Counted from the first letter of the stretch, positions 1 to 8,613 are shown. The stretch: 64,000 bases of DNA from Dyella amyloliquefaciens (GCF_004296575.1 NZ_SAYT01000005.1:310001-374000), one strand, 5' to 3'. Translations and numbers: made by a program. Notes: generated by a model from the sequence alone, not told the origin.

Positions 1-114
1 GTGTGGGCACGGCGCACCATACGCGCGCGCACCGAAACCATCGCTGCGCCGCGGCAAACAACATTCGGCGGGCCGCGTAGAATGTGCGGTTCCCCCGCCC
101 ACTCGCGTGTTTCC

Positions 115-1497
115 ATGGCTGTCAGCGTATTCGACCTGTTCAAGATCGGCATTGGCCCCTCCTCCTCGCATACCGTCGGCCCCATGCGCGCCGCGGCGCG
201 CTTTGCCGAGCGCTGGCTGGAGGAGAAAGGCGTGCTTGATCGCGTGACGCGCGTGCGCGCCGAGCTCTACGGCTCGCTGGCCATGACGGGTCGCGGCCAC
301 GGCACCGACAAGGCCGTGCTGCTGGGCTTCGAGGGCGAGCATCCGGACACGGTCGATCCCGACCTCATTCCCGAGACGCTCTCGCGCATCCGTACCACAC
401 ACCGCCTGCGCGTGCTGGGCAAGCATGAGATCGAATTCGAGGAGAAGCGCGACCTCGTCTTCAACAAGCGCCAGAAGCTGCCATTCCACACCAACGGCAT
501 GCGTTTCTCCGCCTATGACGCCGAGGGCCACGAGCTGGCCACCCGCGATTACTACTCGGTAGGCGGCGGCTTCGTGGTCAACCACGACGAAGCGGCCGAA
601 GACCGCATCGTGGCCGACACCACCGACCTGCCCTATCCGTTCTCCACCGGCGACCAGATGCTGGAGCTGTGCCAGAAGCACAACCTCTCCATCGCGCAGC
701 TGATGATGGAAAACGAAAAGGTGTGGCGCAGCGAGAACGAGGTGCGCTCCGGCCTGCTCATCATCTGGAAAGCCATGCAGGACTGCGTGAACCGTGGCCT
801 GCGTTCGCCGGGCGTGCTGCCGGGCGGCCTCAAGGTGACGCGTCGCGCACCGGCGATGGCGGCGGACCTGCGCGACCAGCCGGAAGCCTCGCTGAAGGAT
901 CCGCTGACCATCCTCGACTGGGTGAACCTCTACGCGCTCGCCGTGAACGAGGAGAACGCCGCGGGTGGCCGCGTGGTCACTGCGCCTACCAACGGCGCGG
1001 CGGGCATCGTGCCGGCGGTACTGCACTACTACCACCGCTTCTGCCCGAAGTCGGACGAGAACGGCATCATCGATTTCCTGCTCACCGCGGGCGCAATCGG
1101 CATCCTCTACAAGGAGAACGCCTCGATCTCCGGCGCCGAAGTGGGCTGCCAGGGCGAAGTGGGCGTCGCCTGCTCGATGGCCGCAGGCGGCCTCACCGCC
1201 GCGCTGGGCGGCAACGTCCTGCAGGTGGAGAACGCCGCCGAGATCGGCATGGAACACAACCTGGGCCTCACCTGCGACCCGATCGGCGGCCTGGTGCAGA
1301 TCCCCTGCATCGAGCGCAACGCGATGGGCTCGGTAAAGGCCATCAACGCCAGCCGCATGGCGCTCAAGAGCGACGGCAAGCATCGCGTCTCGCTGGACAA
1401 GGTGATCGCCACCATGCGCGACACCGGTCGCGACATGAAGGACAAGTACAAGGAAACCTCGCGCGGCGGCCTGGCGGTGAACGTCATCGAGTGCTGA
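115..1497 (+). CDS. sdaA: L-serine ammonia-lyase (iron-sulfur)
   Basis: Deaminates L-serine to pyruvate and ammonia in the cytoplasm using a 4Fe-4S cluster rather than PLP. The 460-residue protein has the single-chain bacterial layout: an N-terminal beta domain with the [14 protein letters not shown] motif (residues 11-24) and a C-terminal catalytic alpha domain. Cys345, Cys387 and Cys398 have the same spacing (42 and 11) as the three cluster ligands described for the Legionella enzyme. The reading frame stays open to the window edge, but the ATG at 115 is chosen because family proteins begin almost exactly there (M-x-S-x-F-D-x-F-K). No strong Shine-Dalgarno is visible. Upstream context lies outside the window. 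Family assignment is very secure. Confidence 0.95.
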   Translation: MAVSVFDLFKIGIGPSSSHTVGPMRAAARFAERWLEEKGVLDRVTRVRAELYGSLAMTGRGHGTDKAVLLGFEGEHPDTVDPDLIPETLSRIRTTHRLRVLGKHEIEFEEKRDLVFNKRQKLPFHTNGMRFSAYDAEGHELATRDYYSVGGGFVVNHDEAAEDRIVADTTDLPYPFSTGDQMLELCQKHNLSIAQLMMENEKVWRSENEVRSGLLIIWKAMQDCVNRGLRSPGVLPGGLKVTRRAPAMAADLRDQPEASLKDPLTILDWVNLYALAVNEENAAGGRVVTAPTNGAAGIVPAVLHYYHRFCPKSDENGIIDFLLTAGAIGILYKENASISGAEVGCQGEVGVACSMAAGGLTAALGGNVLQVENAAEIGMEHNLGLTCDPIGGLVQIPCIERNAMGSVKAINASRMALKSDGKHRVSLDKVIATMRDTGRDMKDKYKETSRGGLAVNVIEC

Positions 1498-1504
1498 TGA
1501 TTTG

Positions 1505-1646
1505 CTCCCTCTCCCCTCGGGGGAGAGGGCTGGGGTGAGGGGCCAATCTTGCCGGGCCGCCAGATCGAGCCTGGCTTCTTTGCCACTCTTTCGCGAGCAC
1601 CCGCCCCTCATCCCGACCTTCTCCCCGCAGGGGAGAAGGGGGCAAG
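1505..1646. repeat. REP pair (BIME), family B
   Basis: Two oppositely oriented copies of one palindromic element lie between sdaA and the permease. The left copy (about 1505-1542) has the CCTCTCCCC/GGGGAGAGG-type hairpin followed by a TGGGGTGAGGGG tail. The right copy (about 1603-1646) is its imperfect reverse complement. This is the BIME arrangement of REP sequences normally spread by RAYT transposases. No RAYT gene is in the window. The left hairpin may also help end sdaA transcription. From 1650 to 1801 nothing else is recognisable. Confidence 0.7.
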
Positions 1647-1801
1647 CCACGCCCACTTTCCACAACCCATTCAACAACCTACCTGCTGCGCCGCGGCATC
1701 GCCCGTGACTCCTGGCGGGCTGACACGGCCCTGACCGGTCTGTCATCATCCGACCCTTATGTCGCCCAGAGGCGGCCCGTTCCACTGACCTGGGGACCTG
1801 C

Positions 1802-3409
1802 ATGTCTCATTCTTCGATCCGACGCGACGTCGGTCCGTTCGCCCTCATGCTTACCGGCCTGGGGTCGATCATCGGCTCAGGCTGGCTGTTCGGTGCGTGG
1901 AAGGCCGCCGGTCTGGCCGGCCCCGGCGCCGTCTGGGCCTGGGTGCTGGGCGCTGCGATCATCATGACCATCGCGCTCACCTACGCCGAGCTCGGCGCCA
2001 TGTTCCCGGAGTCGGGCGGCATGGTGCGCTACAGCCACTACTCGCACGGTTCGCTGGTGGGCTTCATCGGCGCATGGGCCAACTGGATCGCGATCGTCTC
2101 GGTGATCCCTGTGGAAGCCGAAGCCTCGGTGCAGTACATGGCGTCGTGGCCGTGGCAGTGGGCACAGGATCTGTACATGCACATGCCGGACGGCTCCGGC
2201 GAGCTGTCCCATGCGGGCCTGGCTATCGCCGCCGTGTTGGTGATCATCTATTTCCTGCTCAATTTCTGGAGCGTGAAGCTGTTCGCGCGTTCCAACACGC
2301 TGATCACCGTGTTCAAGCTGGTGGTGCCGGCCGCTACCGGTCTCGCCCTGATCGCCAGTGGTTTCCACAGCGAGAACTTCTCGGTGGGCATCCACGGTGA
2401 TGCACACGCGATCGACTTCGCCGCCGTGCTCACCGCCGTAGCGACCGCGGGCATCGTGTTCAGCTTCAACGGCTTCCAGAGTCCGGTGAATCTCGCCGGC
2501 GAAGCGCGCAATCCGGGCAAGAGCATCCCGTTCGCGGTGATCGGCTCGATCCTGCTCGCCACTGTCGTCTATGTGATCCTGCAGGTGGCCTACCTGGGCG
2601 CGGTGCCGCCGGACATGCTGGCCAAGGCCGGCTGGCACGGCATCGATTTCCGCTCGCCGTTTGCCGAGCTCGCCATCATCGTCAACCTGCACTGGCTGGC
2701 GATGCTGCTGTACGTCGATGCCTTCATCAGCCCCAGCGGCACCGGCATGACGTACACCGCCACCACGGCCCGCATGATCTACGGCATGGAGCGCAACGGC
2801 ACGCTGCCGAAGATCCTCGGCCAGGTGCACCCGAAGTGGGGCGTGCCGCGTCCGGCGATGTGGTTCAACCTCGCCGTGTCGTTCCTGTTCCTGTTCAAGT
2901 TTCGTGGCTGGGGCACGCTGGCGGCGGTGATCTCGGTCGCCACCATCATTTCCTACCTCACCGGCCCGGTGAGCGCGATGACGCTGCGTCGCACGGCGCC
3001 GAACCTGCATCGCCCGCTGCGCATCGTCGGCCTGCCGGTCCTCGCCGGCGTCGCCTTCATCATGGCAACGGAGCTGCTCTACTGGGCGCGCTGGCCGCTG
3101 ACCGGCGAGATCATCCTGCTGATGGTCGTCGCACTGCCGGTGTACCTCTACTACCAGGCCAAGAACAACTGGCACGACTTCGGACGCCAGATGAAGGGCG
3201 CCTGGTGGCTGATCTGCTATCTGCCCACACTGGCCCTGGTGTCATGGGTAGGCAGCGTGGATTTCGGCGGCCAGGGCTACGTGCCCTATGGCTGGGATCT
3301 CGCCATGGTGGCGGTGGTCGGTCTGGCGTTCTACCTATGGGGCGTGAAGTCCGGCTGGCGCACGCCGTCGGTGGAAGAGGCGGAAGCCAATCCGCACGTG
3401 CACGACTGA
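1802..3409 (+). CDS. APC-superfamily amino acid permease
   Basis: Inner-membrane secondary transporter of 535 residues with about 12-14 hydrophobic segments. The first helix carries the broken-helix motif GLGSIIGSGW (about residues 19-28), the substrate and cation site in APC transporters, and TM2 is followed by the conserved YAELGAMFPESGG segment. It resembles the aspartate:proton symporter branch (Bacillus YveA type), but the substrate cannot be fixed from sequence. It stands alone between sdaA and a bidirectional terminator; adjacency to serine deaminase hints at amino-acid catabolism (inference). Confidence 0.85.
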   Translation: MSHSSIRRDVGPFALMLTGLGSIIGSGWLFGAWKAAGLAGPGAVWAWVLGAAIIMTIALTYAELGAMFPESGGMVRYSHYSHGSLVGFIGAWANWIAIVSVIPVEAEASVQYMASWPWQWAQDLYMHMPDGSGELSHAGLAIAAVLVIIYFLLNFWSVKLFARSNTLITVFKLVVPAATGLALIASGFHSENFSVGIHGDAHAIDFAAVLTAVATAGIVFSFNGFQSPVNLAGEARNPGKSIPFAVIGSILLATVVYVILQVAYLGAVPPDMLAKAGWHGIDFRSPFAELAIIVNLHWLAMLLYVDAFISPSGTGMTYTATTARMIYGMERNGTLPKILGQVHPKWGVPRPAMWFNLAVSFLFLFKFRGWGTLAAVISVATIISYLTGPVSAMTLRRTAPNLHRPLRIVGLPVLAGVAFIMATELLYWARWPLTGEIILLMVVALPVYLYYQAKNNWHDFGRQMKGAWWLICYLPTLALVSWVGSVDFGGQGYVPYGWDLAMVAVVGLAFYLWGVKSGWRTPSVEEAEANPHVHD

Positions 3410-3432
3410 TCGGCACACCACTACCGGAAAAC

Positions 3433-3464
3433 AAAAAACGCGCGGTGTAAACCGCGCGTTTTTT
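3433..3464. terminator. Bidirectional Rho-independent terminator
   Basis: A perfect 14-bp stem (3433-3446 with 3451-3464) closes a GTAA loop. The arms end in six A and six T, so it works in both directions, serving the permease from the left and hom from the right. Confidence 0.9.
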
Positions 3465-3481
3465 ATTGGGCGATGAGGTAG

Positions 3482-3547
3482 TCGCGCACAGGGTGCGCTC
3501 CCACAACAGCGACGCAGATCTTCTGTAGGAGCGCACCCAGTGCGCGA
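3482..3547. repeat. REP pair (BIME), family A, copy 1
   Basis: TCGCGCACAGGGTGCGCTCC at 3482-3501 faces its inverted partner TAGGAGCGCACCCAGTGCGC within 3524-3547. The same 24-bp unit recurs in inverted pairs near 9.4 kb and 25.3 kb. It sits just downstream of hom, in a convergent intergenic gap. Confidence 0.85.
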
Positions 3548-3564
3548 TCCAAGCCGCGCTACGC

Positions 3565-4650
3565 TCACACCAGCGCGAGCACATCCCCCAGCAACGCCTG
3601 CGCCGTCACCTCCGGCCCCGCACCCGGCCCCTGGATCACCAACGGCTGCGTGTTGTAGCGCGTGGTGCTGAGGGCGAACTGGTTGTCGGTGCCGTAGAGG
3701 CGCGTGGCCGGATGGTTGGCCGGCACTTCCACCAGGCCCACCCGGGCACGGCCGCGCTGGTTAAGGCGCGCCAGGAAGCGCAGCGAACCGCCGCGCGATG
3801 CTGCTTCGGCATGACGTGTCGCCAGCGGCTCGTCCAGTTCCTCGAGGCGAGCGAGGAAGGTTTCCACATCCACGCCGCGCAGGCTTTCCGGCACCAGGCT
3901 TTCCACTTCCACTTCGTCCGGACGCAACGCGAAGCCCGCGCAGCGCGCGAGGATCAGCAACTTGCGCGCGACGTCTTCGCCGGAAAGATCCGAGCGCGGA
4001 TCGGGCTCGGTGTAGCCCAGTTCACGCGCACGACGCAGCAGCGCGGAGAACGGCTGGCTGCCGTCGTACTGGTTGAACAGGTAGGAGAGCGAACCGGAGA
4101 ACACGCCCTCGAGCGTGAGCAGCGCGTCGCCGCAATGACGCAGGCGGCGCAGCGTCGAAATCACCGGCAGACCCGCGCCCACCGTCGCCGAGTCACCGTA
4201 GCGACCGCCCTGCGCGAGCGCAGCCTGCAAGGCGCGCCAGCCAGGCAGATCGCCACCGGCCAGCGACTTGTTCGCGGTCACCACGTGGTAGCCGCGCGCC
4301 AGCCATTCCGAATGACGCGAAGCGAGCGTGCCGCAAGCGGTGGCGTCGATGATGACCTTCACCGAGGCGTCGTTCGCATCCAGCGCGGACAGCAGCGCGG
4401 CGTCGTCACGCACGTCGCCGTGACTCTTGAGCTTCTCGCGCAGAGCACGATCGGCCAGCTGTTCCGCATGCGTCTGCTGGCGGCGCGAATTGGCAGCGCC
4501 AACCAGGCGGATCGAAGACGCTGCCGGCGTATTGAGCAGCTTGAGGAAGGCGCCGCCGACCACACCGGTGCCAAGCAGCACCGCGGCGATCGACGCGTGT
4601 GCCTGCTGTTTCGATGCGGCTACCGTTTCTGCCGCCAGCACCGCGCTCAT
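3565..4650 (-). CDS. hom: Homoserine dehydrogenase (monofunctional)
   Basis: Reduces aspartate semialdehyde to homoserine with NAD(P)H, the branch point to methionine and threonine. The 361 residues correspond to the catalytic part of ThrA/MetL without aspartokinase or ACT domains. An N-terminal Rossmann fold (GTGVVGGAF, about residues 27-35) is followed by the VTANKSLAG segment and the GVFSGSLSYLFN substrate-binding region typical of the family. The ATG overlaps the metB stop codon (ATGA), so it is translationally coupled as the last gene of metX-metB-hom. Being under SAM control suggests it is the methionine-dedicated isoform; another enzyme for threonine would be expected elsewhere (inference). 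Confidence 0.93.
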   Translation of the reverse strand: MSAVLAAETVAASKQQAHASIAAVLLGTGVVGGAFLKLLNTPAASSIRLVGAANSRRQQTHAEQLADRALREKLKSHGDVRDDAALLSALDANDASVKVIIDATACGTLASRHSEWLARGYHVVTANKSLAGGDLPGWRALQAALAQGGRYGDSATVGAGLPVISTLRRLRHCGDALLTLEGVFSGSLSYLFNQYDGSQPFSALLRRARELGYTEPDPRSDLSGEDVARKLLILARCAGFALRPDEVEVESLVPESLRGVDVETFLARLEELDEPLATRHAEAASRGGSLRFLARLNQRGRARVGLVEVPANHPATRLYGTDNQFALSTTRYNTQPLVIQGPGAGPEVTAQALLGDVLALV

Positions 4651-5837
4651 GCGCTCACCCGGCGTTTGCCTTCGCCCACGGCCAGCGCACGCGACAGCGC
4701 AGCGTCGAGATCGCGCAGCAGGTCATCGCCATCCTCGATGCCCACCGACAGGCGCAGCAGGCTGTCGGCGATGCCGGCGGCGCGGCGCGCCTCCGGCGCC
4801 ATCGAGGCATGGGTCATCGTGGCCGGATGCGCCACCAGGCTTTCCACGCCACCCAGCGACTCGGCCAGCGAGAAATAGCGCAGGCCGTCGACGAAGGCCT
4901 CGATGTGCGGCACGTCGCCTTCGATCTCGAAACTCAGCATGGCGCCGAAACCCAGCTGCTGGCGTGCGGCCAGCGCATGGCCAGCATGGCTCTCCAGACC
5001 CGGGTAGTAGACCTTGCGCACGGCCGCATGGCCGTCCAGACGCTCGGCGATGCGCACGGCGTTTTCCTGGTGCTGGCGCAGGCGCACGCTGAGCGTGCGC
5101 AGACCGCGAAGGGTGAGGAAGCTGTCGAACGGCGCGCCGGTGAGGCCGTTGCAGTTGCCCCACCACTTCAGCTGGTCGGCCACCGCCTGGTCGCGCGCCA
5201 CCACGGCGCCGCCCACCACGTCGCTATGACCGTTGATGTACTTGGTGGTCGAGTGCACCACCACGTCAGCGCCCAGCGTCAGCGGCTGCTGCAAGGCGGG
5301 CGAGAGGAAGGTGTTATCCACCACCAGCAGCGCGCCCACGGCGTGCGCGGCCTGCGCCACGTGGCGGATGTCGGTGATGCGCAGCAGCGGGTTGGAGGGC
5401 GTTTCCACCCACACCAGTGACGGCTTGAGCGCCAGGCCTTCGGCCAGCGCGTGGCCGTTGGTGAGATCGACGAAGCGCACCTGGAAACGGCCCTTCTTCG
5501 CCCATGCGTCGAGCAGGCGCCAGGTGCCGCCGTAGCAGTCATGCGCGGCCAGCACCAGCGAACCCGCCGGCACCAGCTCGAGCGCGAGCGCCACCGCGGC
5601 CATGCCGCTGGCCGTCACCACGGCGCCGACGCCCTGCTCCAGCTCGGCCAATGCCTCGCCCAGCAGGTCGCGCGTGGGGTTGCCGCTGCGCGAGTAGTCG
5701 TAGGCGCGCTTGTTGCCGAAGCCGTCGAACGCATAGTTGGTGGACAGGTGCAGCGGCGGCACCACGGCGCCGTGCTGGGTGTCCGATTCGATGCCGGCGC
5801 GCACGGCGCGGGTACAGGGGGCGGGGGTGTCGCTCAT
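4647..5837 (-). CDS. metB: Cystathionine gamma-synthase (Cys/Met PLP family)
   Basis: A 396-residue PLP enzyme condensing an O-acylhomoserine with cysteine to cystathionine. The PLP lysine is Lys199 in the VVHSTTKYINGHSDV segment; the phosphate-binding ASGMAA loop is at about residues 76-81. The AHDCYGGTWRL stretch (about 98-108) and TPSNPLLRITD match E. coli MetB closely and favour gamma-synthase over beta-lyase or sulfhydrylase, although this family changes reaction easily. Middle gene of the SAM-controlled operon: 36 nt after metX and overlapping hom by four bases. In Xanthomonas metB is a landmark beside the LPS locus. Confidence 0.9.
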   Translation of the reverse strand: MSDTPAPCTRAVRAGIESDTQHGAVVPPLHLSTNYAFDGFGNKRAYDYSRSGNPTRDLLGEALAELEQGVGAVVTASGMAAVALALELVPAGSLVLAAHDCYGGTWRLLDAWAKKGRFQVRFVDLTNGHALAEGLALKPSLVWVETPSNPLLRITDIRHVAQAAHAVGALLVVDNTFLSPALQQPLTLGADVVVHSTTKYINGHSDVVGGAVVARDQAVADQLKWWGNCNGLTGAPFDSFLTLRGLRTLSVRLRQHQENAVRIAERLDGHAAVRKVYYPGLESHAGHALAARQQLGFGAMLSFEIEGDVPHIEAFVDGLRYFSLAESLGGVESLVAHPATMTHASMAPEARRAAGIADSLLRLSVGIEDGDDLLRDLDAALSRALAVGEGKRRVSA

Positions 5838-5873
5838 GGTGAATCTCCGTGCGTGATGCTTATCGGTATCGGG

Positions 5874-6902
5874 TCAACAGCCGGCCAGTGCTTCGCGCAG
5901 CAGCGGCGCGAGACGGTCGGTCTCTTTCAGGAAGGCGTCATGGCCGTAGGGCGACTCGACCACTTCGAGCGTGGCCGGGCCATGCAGGCGGCGCTGCAGC
6001 TCGCACAAGTCGGCCAGCGGCACCAGGCGATCGGACGGAAAGCCGATCAGCGTGGACGGCGCGGCGATCTCCTCGGGCTGCACGTCATGCAGGTCGATGG
6101 ATTCGGACAGCGCGAGGAAGCGCTCCACGTCGAAGCGTTCGACGAAGCGGCGACCGGCGTGCTCCAGGTAGTCCTCGACCGGGAAGTGGAAGCGGCCTTC
6201 GCGGAACTCCGGGGCGGCGGCAAAGCGCTTGGCGAACTCCTCGCTGCCGCGATAGGTGGTCATGGCCAGCTGCCGGGCCAGCGCCAGCGCCTGCTCGGGC
6301 TGACCGCAGTCCTGGCCCAGGCGCACGATGCCGCGCTGCACGGAGCGCTGGGCCGTGGCCAGCGGATGCGGGCGATGTGCGCCGGCCAGCAGCACCAGGC
6401 GGCCCAGCGCATACGGATGGCGGGCGGCAAAGGCGAGCGCGGTCATGGCGCCGTAGGAGGAGCCAATGAAGGCATGCACGCGGCCGATGCCCAGCGCGTC
6501 GACCAGCGCCGCCAGAACGTCGGCCTGATCCTCGCTGGACACGGCCTGCACGCCATCGAGGTCGGCCGGGGTGATCCAGTCGATGGACAGCACGCGGTAA
6601 CGGTCCAGGTCCACCGGGCGACCCGCACCCACCTGCTCCTGCCACCAGCCCGCGGCGGTCTCATCGTCCAGCGCGACCACGTCGCGACTGGCCGAGATGC
6701 CGCCCTGCACGATGACCGTGGGCGCGTCCGGCGCGCCGCACCACAGGTAGCGCACATCCACTTCGCGGGGGGCGCTGCCGTACTTGGGGGTGAGCGTGAC
6801 GCGGCGGGTGCTGCGCTGGGTGGTGAGATCCGGCCGCATGGCGCCGGCGGCCGCTACAGAGGCGGACACAGCGGGCGGTACGGGTTGCGGCTGGCTGGAC
6901 AT
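5874..6902 (-). CDS. metX: Homoserine (or serine) O-acyltransferase, MetX family
   Basis: First gene of the methionine operon. Alpha/beta-hydrolase-fold acyltransferase of 342 residues that activates homoserine for sulfur transfer. The triad is readable: Ser149 in GSSYG (147-151), Asp291 in FPSDRLVP and His321 in YGHDAF. In Xanthomonadales, MetX-family proteins have been reported to use succinyl-CoA, and a close relative acylates serine instead of homoserine, so acyl donor and acceptor remain open. Linkage to metB and hom favours homoserine. The ATG is preceded by GGAG at a spacing of 9, lying inside the 3' arm of a stable hairpin downstream of a SAM-I aptamer. Confidence 0.88.
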   Translation of the reverse strand: MSSQPQPVPPAVSASVAAAGAMRPDLTTQRSTRRVTLTPKYGSAPREVDVRYLWCGAPDAPTVIVQGGISASRDVVALDDETAAGWWQEQVGAGRPVDLDRYRVLSIDWITPADLDGVQAVSSEDQADVLAALVDALGIGRVHAFIGSSYGAMTALAFAARHPYALGRLVLLAGAHRPHPLATAQRSVQRGIVRLGQDCGQPEQALALARQLAMTTYRGSEEFAKRFAAAPEFREGRFHFPVEDYLEHAGRRFVERFDVERFLALSESIDLHDVQPEEIAAPSTLIGFPSDRLVPLADLCELQRRLHGPATLEVVESPYGHDAFLKETDRLAPLLREALAGC

Positions 6903-6908
6903 CTCGAT

Positions 6909-6945
6909 CTTCTCCGGTCGGGCATCGACCTGCGGACCGGAGAAG
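6909..6945 (-). promoter_or_regulatory. Hairpin sequestering the metX ribosome site
   Basis: On the minus strand an 11-bp perfect stem (CTTCTCCGGTC with GACCGGAGAAG) surrounds a 15-nt loop. The 3' arm contains the GGAG Shine-Dalgarno of metX, so folding should block initiation. No T tract follows, so it looks like a translational rather than a transcriptional expression platform. Confidence 0.75.
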
Positions 6946-6991
6946 AGAGCCGACGCACGGCCAGCGGATGCGCGGGCGGTGCGGTTCTGCC

Positions 6992-7104
6992 CTCATCTCG
7001 CGGCTGGCGCCCGTAGCGCCGCCGCAGGAATTGGCACCGTTGCGGAAAGATTCCGCAGGTTGCCCCGGCTTCAAAGGGCCTGTCCCTCAGCCGGTCTCGA
7101 TGAG
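6992..7104 (-). ncRNA. SAM-I (S-box) riboswitch aptamer
   Basis: Read on the minus strand, the leader of metX contains the S-box core in order: P1 5' strand CTCATC, then GAGACCGGCTGAGGGA, GAAGCCGGGGCAACCTGC, a P3 hairpin, CGGTGCCAATTCCTGC, a GC-rich P4, and P1 3' strand GATGAG that pairs perfectly with the first strand. These are the nearly invariant S-box positions, so it should bind S-adenosylmethionine and turn the metX-metB-hom mRNA off. S-boxes upstream of methionine genes are known in Xanthomonadales. The predicted transcript start coincides with the first P1 base. Confidence 0.95.
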
Positions 7105-7112
7105 TGAAGGAG

Positions 7113-7142
7113 AATCTAACGGCAGGCGTTACCTCGTGTCAA
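7113..7142 (-). promoter_or_regulatory. Sigma70 promoter of metX-metB-hom
   Basis: Minus strand: a perfect -35 TTGACA (7142-7137), 18-nt spacer, and -10 TAGATT (7118-7113). Transcription would begin near 7106-7104, exactly at the start of the SAM-I aptamer, which supports the call. Confidence 0.75.
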
Positions 7143-7160
7143 TAGACGTCTAAACGTCTA
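7143..7160. promoter_or_regulatory. Tandem met box (candidate MetJ operator)
   Basis: AGACGTCT (7144-7151) is immediately followed by AAACGTCT (7152-7159): two abutting 8-bp units, one identical to the MetJ consensus and one with a single change. The same bases also form the palindrome TAGACGT-CTAA-ACGTCTA. It abuts the -35 hexamer of the metX promoter with one base between, so a bound repressor would cover the promoter. A MetJ protein is encoded at 40.1-40.7 kb. Confidence 0.75.
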
Positions 7161-7255
7161 TGCACCTAGCCATCGGCTTATTTGTGATGGAAATCGTCGG
7201 TTTCGCGTGAAACCTTGCCGTGCCAGGGCCTTGGCGGCCCCGGCAGGGCATCGAC

Positions 7256-8047
7256 TCACTGCTTGACCGCCTCGAAGGTCATCGTGCGATCGCGCAGCTT
7301 GTCGTCGAACAGCACGTGCATGGTCTTGCCATCGGCGGATACGGTGGAGGTGAGCACGGCAACCACCTTGCCGTCGCGCTTGTCGGTCTCGACCATGGAG
7401 TTCTTGCCGGCCGTCTTCACGGTGACGGCACTGATGCCGGGATCGCCCTTGTAGGGCCCTTCGGTGCCGTCCATCTTCACCTGGTACGACTGCCCGGTCG
7501 GCGAGCTCATGCTCAACATGCCGCCGTCTTCCTTGAAGGTGATCTCGGTGGCGTTGTCGGACATCTGACCCATGCTCGCCGTAACCCATGAGCCGGAGAG
7601 TGCGTGCGAGCCGGCGGGCCCCGCGGCAACCTGCTTCAGCTCGCCAGTACCGGTCACCGGCGCGCCGCTGGAGTTGCTGCTGTCGCTGAATTCGACATGC
7701 GCCGTCTTGCCATCGGGAGCCACGGTAGTGGTGGAAGCCGCCACGACCTTGCCACCCTTCTTGTCGGTCTCCTTGACGGTGTGCGCATCCACGACCTGCA
7801 CGGCCATCGCATCGAAATAAGGATGGCCGGCAACGGGATGATCCTGCCCGTCGGCCTTGATGCTGACGGGCGGAACGCAGGTCTTGCACTCGTACATGCC
7901 GTCCTTCAGCACGAGCACGTCGGGCTTCTTGGGCATCTGCACCTTGCTCATGTCAACCTTCCAGGTACCGTCGAACGGCCCGCCGGCCATGGCGCCGATC
8001 GGGCAAAGCAACAGCAGGCACAGCCCCGCAGACAGTGACTTGTTCAT
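7256..8047 (-). CDS. Secreted protein of unknown function with internal duplication
   Basis: 263 residues beginning with a Sec signal peptide (MNKSLSAGLCLLLLCPIGAMA, cleavage probably after AMA at about residue 21), so periplasmic or exported. Two similar modules follow: ETDKKGGKVVAASTTTV-x-PDGKTAHVEF in the first half and ETDKRDGKVVAVLTSTV-x-ADGKTMHVLF at the C terminus, each about 90-100 residues. Two cysteines (CKTC motif, about residues 55-58) occur only in the first module. No known family is recognised. It is transcribed toward the methionine leader but has its own promoter region; function cannot be assigned. Confidence 0.75.
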   Translation of the reverse strand: MNKSLSAGLCLLLLCPIGAMAGGPFDGTWKVDMSKVQMPKKPDVLVLKDGMYECKTCVPPVSIKADGQDHPVAGHPYFDAMAVQVVDAHTVKETDKKGGKVVAASTTTVAPDGKTAHVEFSDSSNSSGAPVTGTGELKQVAAGPAGSHALSGSWVTASMGQMSDNATEITFKEDGGMLSMSSPTGQSYQVKMDGTEGPYKGDPGISAVTVKTAGKNSMVETDKRDGKVVAVLTSTVSADGKTMHVLFDDKLRDRTMTFEAVKQ

Positions 8048-8256
8048 GATGGTGACTCCGCAGTTGGATTGGCCGGGCGATGCCCTACCCCTGGCGCGAC
8101 GTCACTGTCCTTCGGGCGAACTCCCTTCGGACCCAGCCCCACGAAGCTACGCCGGGCCACCGGGGGCGGCCATTGGCCGGAAGTGTTAGCGCGGGTTTGC
8201 CGCAGCTGCCACGGGCTGCAACACTGCGCGCCTCGCCCAGCCACCTGCCCACGCCG

Positions 8257-8613
8257 ATGTCCTTGATCGCCACCCTCGTCGTCGCACTGGTCGCCCTGCT
8301 CCATGTGTGGTTCCTGGTGCTGGAGATGTTCCTGTGGACCCGCCCGTCGGGCCGGCGCGCCTTTGGCCTCAGCGAGGAGTTCGCGCAGCAGTCGAAAGTG
8401 CTTGCGGCCAATCAGGGGCTCTACAACGGCTTCCTTGCTGCCGGCCTGCTGTGGGGGCTGTGGATGGGCGCCAGCGGGCGCCCAGTGACCCTGTTCTTCC
8501 TCGGCTGCGTCCTGGTCGCCGGCGTGTTCGGCGGGCTGACCGCCACGCGCAAGGTGTTGTGGATCCAGGCCCTGCCGGCGCTGGTCGGCATCGTGCTGAT
8601 GTTGCTCGCCTGA
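8257..8613 (+). CDS. DUF1304 family membrane protein
   Basis: A 118-residue inner-membrane protein with four predicted helices. The region AANQGLYNGFLAAGLLWGL is the hallmark of DUF1304, whose function is unknown. The frame stays open far upstream, but the ATG at 8257 gives the standard family N terminus (MSLIATLVVALVALLHVWF, with the HVWF helix). It is divergent from the secreted protein and 82 nt ahead of the M24 gene. Confidence 0.82.
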   Translation: MSLIATLVVALVALLHVWFLVLEMFLWTRPSGRRAFGLSEEFAQQSKVLAANQGLYNGFLAAGLLWGLWMGASGRPVTLFFLGCVLVAGVFGGLTATRKVLWIQALPALVGIVLMLLA

